A stretch of DNA of 64,000 bases, from NCBI GenBank assembly GCA_013368375.1, contig JAACJP010000030.1:186001-250000 (forward strand), read 5' to 3'. Numbering within the stretch: position 1 is the first letter of the stretch; each line of letters starts with the position of its first letter. Shown piece by piece: positions 1 to 12,118 of this stretch. The notes beneath the pieces are model-generated. The model saw only the letters and a list, made by a program, of their open reading frames with translations. It was not told the DNA's origin and made no database searches. This DNA comes from Tricholomella constricta. Taxonomy: Eukaryota; Basidiomycota; Agaricomycetes; Agaricales; Lyophyllaceae. The position numbers and the translations under genes are program-made.

Positions 1-3000
1 GGTCACCTGGCCGAGGTCAACGACCTGGTCGTTCTACAGTGGATACTCGCTGGTATCCCACGCGCATCTCCCCGAAGTGTTCGTGAAATCTCTGTACCTC
101 AGCAGAACAACACTGGTGTGGGTTCCGGAAGCTGTGGAATTGCGTCGCATGATCTAATCACCTCATATTTTGAGATCACTGCATCAACACGTTGGACAAG
201 CTCGACATCAGGAGACTTTCGCAATCAAGCACTTCAGGATCTCATTCACTATGATCAGATTGCTTCCGAATTGACCACGGTGAGTTACTACGTCACATAA
301 TGTGTCCCTATTCTCACTTAGCATCTGTAGGCCTTCGTCGATTGGGCGGAACCTTGCATTCCGATAGATGATAGTAGCGAGGCCCCTGCATTTTGTGGTT
401 ATGCAGATTTTAACATGTATACGCCTCTTGTAAGTGACATTGTGCATCTACCGGTGAACAGGATATTGTAATGACTTAAGTGCCCAATAGGAGACTCATC
501 CCATCCACCAATTTCTGACCGAAACACGTATCCGTGACATCCCAGTCAAACCTTGTGGCTTCACGGGCAAAATATCACTGGTTGATTCTCTGCCTTCGGC
601 CTCTCTCGATGTTGGGCATGTGAATCTCGAACTTGAAGATCATGAAAAACCATCAAGCCTGCAATTTTCGCCAAGACTACCTAACTTCGAAATCAAACTA
701 CCCCGTATGTCGTTGCTGCTCTTGATAAGGAAATTTACTTATTTCGGTTACAGGAACTCCATCAGACGACAAGTCAATTATCGATCTCATTTCACCACCT
801 TCAAGCCTAAAATCCAAGTCGAAGACCTTGCTGCCAGACCATTACATCGATCTTACATCACCATCGCCGAGCTGCAATCGGTCAGGTGTGACATCGCGTC
901 CACCTTTATTCAAGCGATCACGAACGGACTCGATTGAATTTATATCCCTACCCACTACCCCAGAGGCATCGCTAAAGGCACCTCCCGTACTGCTACCAGT
1001 AACACGGTTAGCAGTTGTCAAACGTGCTAGAAGTGACTCAATCAAAATCATTTCGGACCGAATTTTGGCCAAATCTGACTTCAAACCTTTACCATCTTTG
1101 CACCCACCACCCACAAGGCGTCTACCAGCAGTAAAGCGGGCCCGAACAGGTTCTATCGAGATCATCCCCCCTCCAACGTCTGCCAAACTTGACCTGAAGC
1201 CTGATGTCAAGTTCCAGCGCACGGATACACCGGTTTCTGGTGTTATCCGGGTTGGGAGTTTTTTCAAGACATGGGAGGCTGCGCAATATGCGATCTATGA
1301 GCGGGAGGCTGCACTCGGGCACAAGTGGATCAGGAACCAGACGAAAATGAAGAACAACAGCATTTGTCGTATCACCTTCCGATGTCATCGACAATCTACT
1401 CATACCCCGAAGAATTCGATGGCGATCGATCCTTCAGATCGTCGTCGTGGACAGTCCTCGCGTGTTGGATGTCAGGCACATGTCAACGTGTGTAAAAATC
1501 CTGGGGGCTGGCATGTCAGTACCATTGCATTCGAGCATAATCATGATCGGAGTATTCCTATCGGTGGAACCATTTCACGACCACCAACACATGAGCAACG
1601 AGCAGCTATCACTGATCTTGCTAGGATTCCGAACCTTCGACGGTCACAAGTTATGGACATAGTCAAGAATCACCCCGAATTCAGCAAGCCGCTCGAACCC
1701 CGGCAAATCTCAAACATTATTACCAAGGCTCGCAGTGACTCCCGCAATGAAATTTCTGCTGCTGGCGGAGATTTTATCGCTATCCTTGCAGCATTGAAGG
1801 AGAAAAGCGACACAGCTGGCTGGAACTACGATGTTCTCACTGATGAGACCAACACCGTCACAGCTGTCTTTTGGCAATCTGACACTCAAGTGGAGCTCGG
1901 CCGACGCTTCCATGACATCCTGCTCAACGACAATTCCTATAATCGAAACAACTGTGGTTATCCTCTCAATCTCGGTATCATCGTCGACTCATATGGCAAG
2001 TCTCGCAATGTTTTCCAGGTCATCCACGCAAGAGAGGATGCACAAACTCATTCTTGGGTTCTTCGTTGCCACGTCAAGAGTGCCCGAGCCGAACCCGAGG
2101 TCTTTGGGAGTGACCGCGATGCAGCTCTAATTCGAAGTGCGACTGAGACACTCCCAACGTCTCTCCACATCTATTGCTTGCATCACACCCAAGGCAATGT
2201 TGTGCAACATTCCCGGAGGCTTCTTGGTGCATCATTCGGCTCATTCATGCAGGATTTCTGGGCGACATATCGCGCAGTATCGCCAGAGGAATTCGACCGC
2301 CTTTGGAACCAGCTTACTTCAACATATTCAGCCATCAAAGAATATCTAGACACGGAGCTCTATCCATGCCGCAAGCAATGGGCATGGGCATGGATAAGTA
2401 CAACATTTACTGCGGGTGTTCGAACTACTGGGCGAGTAGAATCAGAGAATCGTGTCACCAAGGCAGCCGTCGGAGCAAAGACGAGCGCAAAGCAGCTCTA
2501 TGACTTCCTCAACGAGCGCAGCCTGCAGCAAACACAGCAAGACTATCAGCGTGTCCGAGACGTGCGTCGTACATTTCTCGCTCACACATACATCAACTGA
2601 TTTTGTATACAGTCATCACGAAAGCAACACGACCGTCCAATTGAAAGTATTTTTCCGGGACCACTTGCCCTCCTCCGTGAACACGCTGGACCGTTTGCTC
2701 TCCATACATGTTATGGACAAATGGAGCTGAGTCTCACATACAGAACGGACGTTGTTCAACTTCCCGATGGGATACGGCACTGGGTTTGTCACATTTATAT
2801 CGTCTTTCTCGGAACTGATTGGATATGAATAGAACGAATATGCCATCAAGACCAGTACTGAGCTGGGGTTTAATTGGGAAGGAGGCGAGGAGCGAGTAAG
2901 TTTCGAAATATATTTTCGCTGTCCCTAGAACTGATCAGTGTTATTAGCATGGAATAAATGCTTTCACTAATGACAAGGCGTACATATCAACTCGTTGGCT

Positions 3001-3836
3001 CCTTCGCCTCATCAGCAATCGTGGCCACCACATCAAGCACCTACTCCGTGTCACGCGTATCGGAACCTCAACCATACATTATGTGGCAATTCTCTCAGGC
3101 GGGCAGTACATATGTGACTGTTGTATGGGCCTCAATCTTGGTGTTCCGTGTCGGCATTATTTCCAAGTCTTACTCAAGATGCCAGGTCTGAAATTTCACA
3201 TTGGCCTTGTACGCGCTCGGTAGGTGATCACGGTCAAGACACTACTATCGGAAGCTTAAATAGTCATCTGTAGCTGGTACCAGAACCCGGACCTTGATGT
3301 CTCGAAGGTTTCTGCTATCTCTTTGGAGAACGTTCGTCTGCAGCAGTCTCGGGAAGACGTCAATTTTGCTCAACACGCTGCCGTACCCATGTCCAATCCA
3401 CTGGATGCTCCGATACAAGCACGTCGTACAGACACCCTGCCGGCGCGAGCAGTTTTTCATGAGACTCAGGCTGCTATTCGAAACCTCTCTGCCCATGTTC
3501 AAACACAAGAGCACCTCGATAACCTACTCGAGAAAATATACAGTATCCAGTACGTCAATGCAGGCTTACTACTATTAGATGCAAGCTCTAATCATTCTCA
3601 ACAGACAAGACCATAATGAAGAGCTTCGCCGTGAGCGTCTTCAGGACCCACTCACAATCGAGCATAAAGGTCGACCCAGGACTCAACGTTTGACGAGTGC
3701 CCTCGAAGGCCGTGCTAGAGGTGGAGGAGGTAGCACTCTACGGTCGCGGCAAGGCAGGGCTGAAGGTCGGCACTGCGGTGTCTGTCGTAAGCCTGGACAT
3801 AATCGCGCGACGTGCCCTCGGCTTCACGGGCCTTAG
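1..3836 (+). CDS. MULE-type transposase polyprotein with Ulp1-like protease tail (5' end outside window)
   Basis: The reading frame is open from base 1 and joins exons at about 1-279, 331-429, 491-704, 754-2561 and 2613 onward, with 49-61 nt introns. Domains in order: the end of a Ulp1/C48-type cysteine protease (candidate nucleophile in GSGSCGIA); a Ser/Pro-rich linker; a FAR1/WRKY-GCM1-like zinc finger ending in FEHNHD; a MULE DDE core (first Asp in LLNDNSY, second in GSDRDA, Glu in AVSPEEF); a SWIM finger with CDC...CRH near 3110-3165; an AT-hook-like KGRPRTQRL; and a CCHC knuckle (CGVCRKPGHNRATC) just before the stop. The DDE residues are present and the frame reconnects across introns without internal stops, so the copy may be recent. 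One junction between about 2780 and 2950 is unresolved. The family is known to move DNA by cut-and-paste. The protease fusion is what I read here; its role is unknown. Confidence 0.8.
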
Positions 3837-4322
3837 GCGCATCCCTGACCATGATGTAGCGTATATCATTGAAGAAAATTTTATCGATAGACATGACTCA
3901 GCAACATCGAATCCCCCCACCTCCCGTTCTCTGCTCCCTCGAAGCGCAGCTGGCTCTCCTCAACAAGGAAAATGGAGTACACGGTGAGGGCGTGGCCAGA
4001 TGAAGGTGAAAGTCGATGTCTATCTGATTAACTTGTCATGCAGTACGAGTAGCGCAGTCGGTGTGATGGACCGGGGTCAGTATCATGTCGGCAATAGTGA
4101 TTTTGAGCATATTGGGTTGGGATTCTGTAGACCATCAGCCTTAGAGCGCTACGAACATCATGACAGCTTACTCACTTGGGCACCCTCCCATCCGAGATCA
4201 ACCACAACCTAGATTCCAGTCTGTAGATGTGAGACCAACATGTCAAAAGCAGGAGACAAAGGCTGCATCATAAAATCAGTCTCAACTCGACCGGAAAAAA
4301 AATTAACACAAATGAAGTATAT

Positions 4323-4390
4323 ATAGTGAGCGGCCGTGTGCCCGTGGGTGAGGCTCGCCGTACAGCTCACTATCATATAAGGTATAGTGA
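4323..4390. repeat. Imperfect palindrome / inverted repeat
   Basis: The 9-base arm ATAGTGAGC at 4323-4331 is matched by its reverse complement GCTCACTAT at 4365-4373. The core ATAGTGA recurs at 4384-4390. This could form a hairpin or be a remnant of a transposon end. No function can be assigned. Confidence 0.5.
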
Positions 4391-6572
4391 ATTCAAACGA
4401 AATTGGCAAGCATACCGGGCAGGAATCTCGGTGAGCGGTTACTCTCGTGGCCGTGCGCTTGCCACACCGGTGGTAACAGTGTGCGTGAAGTGATCGTTGC
4501 TTGATTGGTTGGCCAAGAGCAATCACTTGAGCAGTCAAACATTGCCCACTTTCTAGACCAAGGGAGGTTCGTTTAGAAAAGAGCAAGCGGTCCAGGGATT
4601 GGTAGAGGGAGAATGATGAATCGGGACGGCATCATCGAGCGTTACATTTTAGTTAGCAGATAATGAGATATTTTTTGTCACGCTGGTAATCCAAGTATCG
4701 AATCCGAGGTATACGGAGGGGGGGTTCATACATTATGGGGGTTCACAAATAGAATTATCCAGCAAAAGAGCCCAGGGACTGCGTTTTGTAACCGAAGATG
4801 GGAAACACGAGAACAATAACGAAGAGCCTGGGGATCCTGATTTGGAGATAGCGTTGAGGTTTCTGAATCTGTGCTCATAAATTTGCGATCGCGAATTCAG
4901 ATACATACCTGGAACGTTCACAGGCTGTCCCCGAATGCAAGAAATATCAGCCAATGAGAGAGATAAGACTCATGACGGTCATCTCAAAATACTCCTTTGA
5001 CAGCCTCTGACCCACCTCTAGCGTTTCACCATCCCCAAAACTCGGAGATTGGTTCAGCCTGTCGCCGGCAGACGAGGATTTAAATAACTTGGCCTGCGGA
5101 TCATGTTGATCATGTCCTTGAGGGCGACAACGAAGCCTGAAGGGAGTCTGTAGTCGATTGTTACAATCTCGATTCGGATCTGCCGATGGGTCGGAGCTCC
5201 GAGGCCACCAAAACGGGATGGAAGCGGGCGCGAGGCGGGACAACCGCGGGCGGCGGCGGGACTATCTTGGAGTGTTAACGTTAACAAAATTCATTGTACA
5301 CTTGTGCAAATAAAACAACTAGCAGTGGTCGTCGTAATCGCGGATTCCAGGGGTAGGGAGCGATTTCGCAGGCCTCTGCACCCGATCTGGAACGCTCATT
5401 CACATGTCCACATACGCCCTCCGCCCTCGGGGCGGATCAATCTCGCTGCGCGCGCGGGGATCGAATTCCCGATCCTTCATTCAGTTTCGCTCCTTCCGGA
5501 CCCCAGCACTGCGCTATTGTTTAGCCGAAGTGGTGTGAGGGGAAGTTTTCCGGGGGACGGTCTGCTTGCAATAAAAACCCTGGGCCGCGATTATCTGCTC
5601 TTCGTCTTCGTCGCATTCGGCCCAGGTAAGCGCTTCGCGCCCGTCTCAGCTGTCGTCAGCTCAACTTCGTTATTTAGTGACACTATTAGGCTTCGCCTTA
5701 CGTCTCGTGCCCACACAGTGTCATTAAATCTCGGTATGTTACCAGGCTCCGCCTCCCCTCGCGCTCCGCGCTGACCACCGGTCCACGTCAGTTTGTCTTC
5801 GACGAAACCTGACAAGTACGCCTCGGCTTCTGCCCCGTTACATTACCTACCGTCTAAATTTCTAACTTTAGTAGATATCTCGATCTTTCGTTCTTCGCTC
5901 GCCCGCCCTCCGCTGCCCTCTTTTTCTTTTTGTTATGTTCTTTTACCGTCGTTTTCCGCCTTCTTTTCTTTGTTCGGTTGCCTTTCTAGCTCCTCACCAC
6001 CTACTGCAACAATACTTTCCCCTCTCGCCGACTTTTCCTTGCCCTCCAAGGATTTTCGGTCACATACAGAATTAATATATTCGGGGTCGGCCTTGGCCGG
6101 CCCCAGTTCTCCGCTACCCTTGCCCTCGCCTTCACCCCCGCTCTTCCAACGCCTAGCAGAGGATCAAATTCACTGATATGTTTTATTAATTTGATGGCTT
6201 CAACAATTGCATTTTCTGGACTCAGAGGAGCAGAGTTACGCTTTCACCCTTGAAGTGCCGAAAACACAAGAAAAAAAATTGGTACACGACGGCGACGATA
6301 TCTGGCGGCATAACTTAACTTCTATCATCATTTGAAAAATGTGTGTATGCTGCGAGGGCAAAAAGTGCACCCTGCGAGGAATCAAACTAGCAAACAATAA
6401 AAGTGGACTCCCGGGCTTGAAAGGACTTGACCACTCCACCGTAGGACCGATCGAAACCGGATGTCACAATCGATTGTTATTATCCTCTTAGGCTTGCCAC
6501 CCCACAAGTCATTTGATTGGCGTCATTCAGATCTTGAGTTGGTAATCCATTCGAACATCACTCTTCCACCTC

Positions 6573-6595
6573 ATGGATGGATGGATGGATGGATG
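6573..6595. repeat. ATGG microsatellite
   Basis: Nearly six perfect copies of the tetranucleotide ATGG. A similar tract occurs at 58820-58843. Confidence 0.9.
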
Positions 6596-7593
6596 TATAC
6601 ATTCAGCGTGAACTCTCTGAAGTCGGTCTGCTAAAGGGAGAGCGTCGGGATACCAAAAGCGGAAGTCGACGCATCAGCTGTCAAGCGGAAGAATTGCAGA
6701 AGCTCGCGGATATCAGCGATCCAAATCGAGATGTAACAATCGACTCAACACTGGCCTGAAGGGCCGCTCCCCTGGATCCCCATAATGGAAGAGCAAGAAA
6801 TTAGGGCCGAAGTGGGACAGATATGTCAATAAGAAGTGAGTATAGTAAAGCGTTACTGAGCACGCGCTCTCTGTATATCGTATCCCTCAATTGGAGCCAA
6901 AAAAGCCCACAAAAAATGGAGAAGCTGCTGAGATCCAGAGCCGCCACCGTTATTCTGAGAATTCAGCTGCCCCGGAACATGGGAGGGGTCCACAGACTTT
7001 GGAAACTGCTGGTACAGCTGGGATAACCGGATGAACTGGTGGTATGACACTGGGACAAGGGCGCGCGGGAGCTCCAGAAGTGCAGTCGAGTCTGAGGCTG
7101 AGGACTCCGACCACGCAGAGCACAAAAGAAACGTCGTGCAACCTCGAAGCACGGATGGTGGGTGGTCGACACGTCCATGGGTTTCGTAAGTAGTTCTCCG
7201 AGTGGGCCCATCGACGGATACTTATCTTCGAGACTCCAAACGCCGCAGCAGTATCATTCATTTCCCAGCCCAGATCAACGAGTTAGAGAGCTCGCTGCAT
7301 CATGCCTGGCATTTACGATATCCCCTAGCAGAGCGAGTGCCACAGCGTGTAAAGAGGGATTTATCGAATTGTTTGTATTCAAAAATCGTTGATCACTCAA
7401 AACGGTGACTTTCCGAAAATCGGTAATTAAATTTGACCCTCGATTCCATATGTTTGTGATAGAGTGTCGTGGTAGTTTTGAAAGGACGTTATACGTAAAA
7501 TTGTGGTATATAGTAGCTCCGAGTTCCTTCAAGTTGATACGCGAAATTGCGCAAAATCCAACCGCTAACAGGTTTCGCTTCCAGTGTATTGAA

Positions 7594-7683
7594 GACAAGG
7601 TGGGGTTGCACGACAAGGTAGGGTCGTATGACAAGGTGGGGTTGAATGACAAGGTGGGGTTGCATGATAAGGTGGCGTTCAAT
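7594..7683. repeat. 18-bp tandem repeat, five units
   Basis: Five consecutive 18-base units begin GACAAGGT (the last begins GATAAGGT) and differ at only a few positions each. They start at 7594, 7612, 7630, 7648 and 7666. The unit length is a multiple of three, so frames across it stay open and give repetitive spurious ORFs. It lies about 210 bases beyond the PAN3 stop codon. Confidence 0.9.
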
Positions 7684-7893
7684 ATGGACGCCAGATCGCC
7701 GGGCGCCCCCAAGCCAAGCAAAGGTCACACAACAAAGATGATACTAAAAGCAGCAAGTCGTGTTTTTTTGTTGTATTTTCTGCGTCTTTTTCTGATTCTA
7801 CCCATTTTATAACCTACCTACCTTCGACGTCGCGTCTTGTCATGATCGCTTATTCAGCTTGGAGGCGCGTGCAAGGTCCCTACACAGGCATCA

Positions 7894-10597
7894 TCACCCC
7901 ATGTTAGCCCAAGCGACTCGAGAGATGAAGGGGACGCACCCAAACGCCGATTCGATGCACTGTTTGATCTCTCTGTAACTGACAACCAGACACGACTGTT
8001 CGTCCCGTGCAACGAGCATGACCTTTTCTTCCGTACCAGCATCGAGCTGGAGTGCCACGACACATGTGAGATTACTATAAGCTGTGAATACAAGGAATAT
8101 ATTTACCTTGTTCAAGCACACCAGGACATGAGACAAATTGACAACGGGGTTGCCTTGCTCGTCGACCTGATGGAACACATAATCGCGGAACAGTTTGATG
8201 ATGTAGCGATCTCCTGTTTCCGACCACCGCGGTTCGCGCGCAAATCTAGAATTCATGAGCATCGCGTATGAAAGAGAAAATAAGGGCGAATGCGCACTCT
8301 GGCCGCTCGTTGATAAATCCGAATTTACATAGCAAGCGCACCAGTCGGGCGTTCTCCAGCTCGCTCAAAAGCTCGCTCTCCAATCGATCATTACCACTGC
8401 AAAAACCATCAGTTAAAAACCCGACACCTCCTGTCAAGAACGTACTTGAGCGCCTCCTCCATCTCGAGAATGACTTTACCGCGAATCATATCCAGCAGTT
8501 GGTCAATACTCTGTCCCATCACCAGTATCAGTATCAGCACCCGATGGCGCGCCCAGCAGTCCTCACCCGATGTGGTCCGCCCTTGCTGATTAGGAACAGA
8601 GCCGCATTCTTGACGTCGGCACTATAATTCCTAGTGATGATATCCAAACTCTTCTGGAGGTTCTGCCCACTTGATGCCGTTACGTTGTTGCAGCACAACG
8701 CAAATAACAAGCGCCCAAACATGGTGAGATCATCCTGTTGCAGCATGCCAATGTCCTGGTGCGTGTCGTGCATCAGGACGTCGATGACGCCACAGGAGCT
8801 GATCCGGACGCTGCGTTTTCGAATTAGTTGTGAGGGGGAAGAGCAGTATACACGAGGTGTATTGTACTGACCGGTTCTGACCTGTGAGGAGGACCTTTGA
8901 GACGTCAACCATCCGGACCGCCTGCCCCACATCGTGGACTTTCTTGATCGCCGAGGAAATTTGGACAATATAGGACCAGATTGTTCGTTCCGGGATGACG
9001 GTCGGTAGGTGGGCTTGAAGGTGCGGCGAGCGCCCGTGCTGATAGTGCGTCTGCATGGTGGGTGCTTTTGGCTTCAGATGGACATCGAAAAGGGTTTGGG
9101 CATCGGCATGGTAAACGTGCACGAAGACGAGAGCTAGTGATCAAGGTTATGATGGGAAACCGCGATAAGATGAAATGCGTACAATTGTCATTGAAAGACC
9201 TGGTGGTGAACGCTTCATTGACTGAAATGATATTTGGGTGCCTGATTTGGGACCAGACTTCGATCGCACTGAATGCGGACTGGTGCATCAGACGATAGTC
9301 TACACAGCACCAGTCATTTAGACAAAAGAACAGAGAGGTGGCCAAATGAGCTCACTCTCAATTCGCCGCAGCGCATAGGCCAAGCCGTCCGATGAACGTA
9401 TGGCTCGATAGACGGTCGAGTACCAGTTTCCGAGCTTCCGTCGCTCAACGGTGTCACCATTGCCTTCGAGTGGGACGAGCGTATGGTAACCCTGGAGCTC
9501 ATCAGGTAAGTTGGAGCCTACCCAGGCGTGAGTGATCCGTGAAGGTGTGGGAAACGGAAGTAAATAACTACCTATGGGGGCTATTTGCCGAATCGTCTCG
9601 CTACGATGTTGGAGGGCCTGCCGAAGGCTGGAAGATGGTGGCACAAAATGACTGTCAGCAGTCGACGCTACAAAACCAGCAGGAGGAGCCGGGGTGTACA
9701 GATGATAATCTAACTGAAGAGATGTCAGATATGGGACGCAAGGGATCACGGGATATATGCATACTGGCTGTCGCATATACACCGGGGGTACAGACGAATA
9801 GTAAGTAGCGTCGAGTGCATTCGGACCATATTCAGAGTAACCGGCATATTGACTGTCATCATAAAAGTTGGGATCCAGCTAGAAAAAAAATGTTCAATTA
9901 AATCCAAGGTTTACATTCCAGATAGATATCGTACCTGTTCCATTTGTGCACTGAGGTCACCCTCCTCCCCCGAATACGCATAAGGATTGTATGCTTCTTG
10001 AGACTCGTATCCTTGATAGTCTACTTGACCCTGAGGAATCGGTGGCGTGGCTGTAGGCCTATCAATGAGGTCAGAAGGATGATTTCCGAGATGTCGTAAA
10101 CGATAAATTTACGTGGTGTCGGGCGGCGTAAGGTGTTCCGCAGAGGGCGGTGGCGGCGTGGCAATAGTAGCAAGCGCTTTGGGAACAAAAACCGGAGCAT
10201 TAACTGCCTGAGGTGTAAGGGTGGACGTGCGCGACTCTTGAAGTGAAGGTGATGGTGGCCTAGATTATTATCAGACGAGGAGGGAAGACTGGGTAATTCT
10301 GCACGTACCCAGGGGATTGTGGCTCCGTCTGTAAAGGAGTGAGTCGTGTGAGAGCGAACAGAACGAATTACCAACCGATGGATGAGAATACATACAACCC
10401 TTGCCCTGGAACTTGCAGAACCTATCATGGTACCAAATCATTCCACGCTTCTGAGATGCTACACTACAAAAACGCACGCACCCGTGGATTAATACATTTC
10501 TACATTGCTTTCTTTGAGTAGAATCTAGAGAACTCGTATTCAGATGATCAAATGGAATATAAGCCGAACTTACCTTTCTTCGGCGCCTTGAGCTCAT
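7894..10597 (-). CDS. PAN3: PAN2-PAN3 deadenylation complex subunit PAN3
   Basis: PAN3 is the RNA-binding adaptor of the PAN2-PAN3 poly(A) nuclease, which begins cytoplasmic mRNA deadenylation. The start is an ATG at 10597 followed by MSSRRRRK and a GT intron. The second coding segment gives the N-terminal CCCH finger ([17 protein letters not shown], then MYSH), spaced C-x8-C-x6-C-x3-H once a 59 nt intron is removed. A Tyr/Pro-rich linker follows. The pseudokinase begins at [15 protein letters not shown] (about 9510) and continues through [18 protein letters not shown], a segment near [13 protein letters not shown], and [13 protein letters not shown]. The C-terminal knob domain contains [20 protein letters not shown] and [16 protein letters not shown]. 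The stop is at 7894-7896. It is intact, with many short introns, and is transcribed away from the Cid1-like gene at 12119. Confidence 0.93.
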
Positions 10598-12118
10598 CCT
10601 GGGTGCTTTGGGTGCTTGGATCGACTATCTTAATGGCCGTAGACTGTGGTCGTGCAAAGAAGGCCATCGCATGGATTGTGGGCGTTCAGCTTGCAGGCTA
10701 ACTGGACGGCGAGGTCCGCTGCCCAGCAGAAACAGGAGCAACTGGCCTCGATATTATTTCGACGTTAAACATGGCGTGCAAACAGCCGTACACATCAGTG
10801 ATCATTTTTGGGGGCGCCTTTTGAACCCTACGCGAACGACGCGAACTCTCCCTTCAAAGCAAAAGGCTGAATAGACCTCGGGCAAGAATATGCGCGATAT
10901 CTAAAATTGCATGGCAGTTGGCGATACTCTATGTCGGATCTTCAGTACGCCTCGTTATCGTGAGTTTTCTCCATGAACCTATGGACTTTATCGTATAACT
11001 CGTCGCTTCCCACCGACTTTTCAAGGTTTTTCTCATACGTGATGAATGGCATAATGCGGAAAGTACCATATGACTGCCATCCAGGATGTCTGTTTGCAAC
11101 AACCATTCTACCGTTTATTGCGGCGGAAGATCAGGCATAGGGCAAGTTGACGTTATATGAACGACCCCTATGTCATGATTGGTTCACATCCTTGCAATCA
11201 CCCAGCGAATCTTGACTCGAATGTTACATACGAGTACGGTCCCGACCATCATCAATATCAAGAAACGCAGAGTTCACGCCGACAGGGCATATATGTCAAC
11301 ACCTGTGTTTAGCTCCGTGATTGAGTTCATCCCATGATTCAGTAGTTGCCAGAAGTACTCAGGCTCTGTACAGGATATCATTCGCATGGAAAGATCATAG
11401 CGCACTTGAACCAAACATGGTGAACTTGGCGGCGCGCGGAGTGCGTATTACGATCACACATGGCTTCTGCATGGGACTCGCACGCGTGAGCGTGGACATG
11501 GATTCGAGTGTTCGATCTGATACTTCGATATATCGAAGTTCCCAGACAGGTCTCCTGCATATCGGCCGTCTCATCAGCCGCTTCTCCGGACATTGATATC
11601 CCCTCTATTTGGTGGTACCGAGTCAAACTAGCACTAAACCCAGTCATCTAGTTCGTTGGCCGAAAAGAGGTCCTCAAGGGGGTTCCCACCACGAGGGCAT
11701 TACGCCCCGAAATCATTTCAGGGCTAGACCTCCGTGCCCACCATGCTTCTCCTTCAAACTCCCACCCGATCTAACTCTCACCGGAGATCACCTGCTAGGA
11801 CCTGTCGTGAGTTGTCTGGCGGGCCGAGATGGTGATGAGGATGGACTGGACAAGAGAGTGATGTTGCGAGCCATTTCGTTGGGTGACAAGAAATGAGCAT
11901 ATTCCGTAGATCGGCAGTACCTAGTCGAGTACAAGGGAATAGATGGAAGACAAGAGGAAAGGAGACAAAAGTTGAGCCGGATGTCTGCATTAGGGAAGTG
12001 CTATAATCGGCGCGAATAAACGGCAAGGAACCAGGTTACACCGTGATCAGTTCAATCCTGGTTCACTCCCTCGTCGCATTTCCCTCGAGGCCGGTTCTCA
12101 TTCGAACGGACAGCAGCT
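10598..12118. other. Divergent intergenic region between PAN3 and the Cid1-like gene
   Basis: 1.5 kb separating two outward-facing genes, presumably holding both promoters. Short open frames at about 10608-10874, 11321-11596 and 11609-11896 do not resemble known proteins and have no supporting splice context. An AACCAGG...CCTGGTT inverted repeat lies at about 12030-12065. Confidence 0.5.

Larger units (their letters stand above)
3837..7893. other. Long region without a convincing gene
   Basis: No recognisable protein gene is seen in these 4 kb. A short two-exon ORF could start at 3892 (first residues MTQQHRIPPPPV) and end soon after an intron near 4044; it might belong to the upstream transposon but matches nothing I know. 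5300-6180 is pyrimidine-rich with one open frame that lacks protein-like character. Local repeats are listed separately. The 3' end of the upstream transposon should lie here, but its terminal repeat cannot be fixed because the 5' end is off the window. Confidence 0.5.

Noticed and set aside
6340..6450. tRNA-like sequence on the minus strand (A-box-like GGTGGAGTGGTCAAGTCC and B-box-like GTTTGATTCC)
   Set aside because: The acceptor stem and T-stem do not pair, so it is not a tRNA gene; at best a tRNA-derived relic.
12025..12080. GTTCAATCC resembling a tRNA B box near the Cid1-like start
   Set aside because: No cloverleaf can be folded around it; the matching arms form a simple AACCAGG/CCTGGTT inverted repeat.
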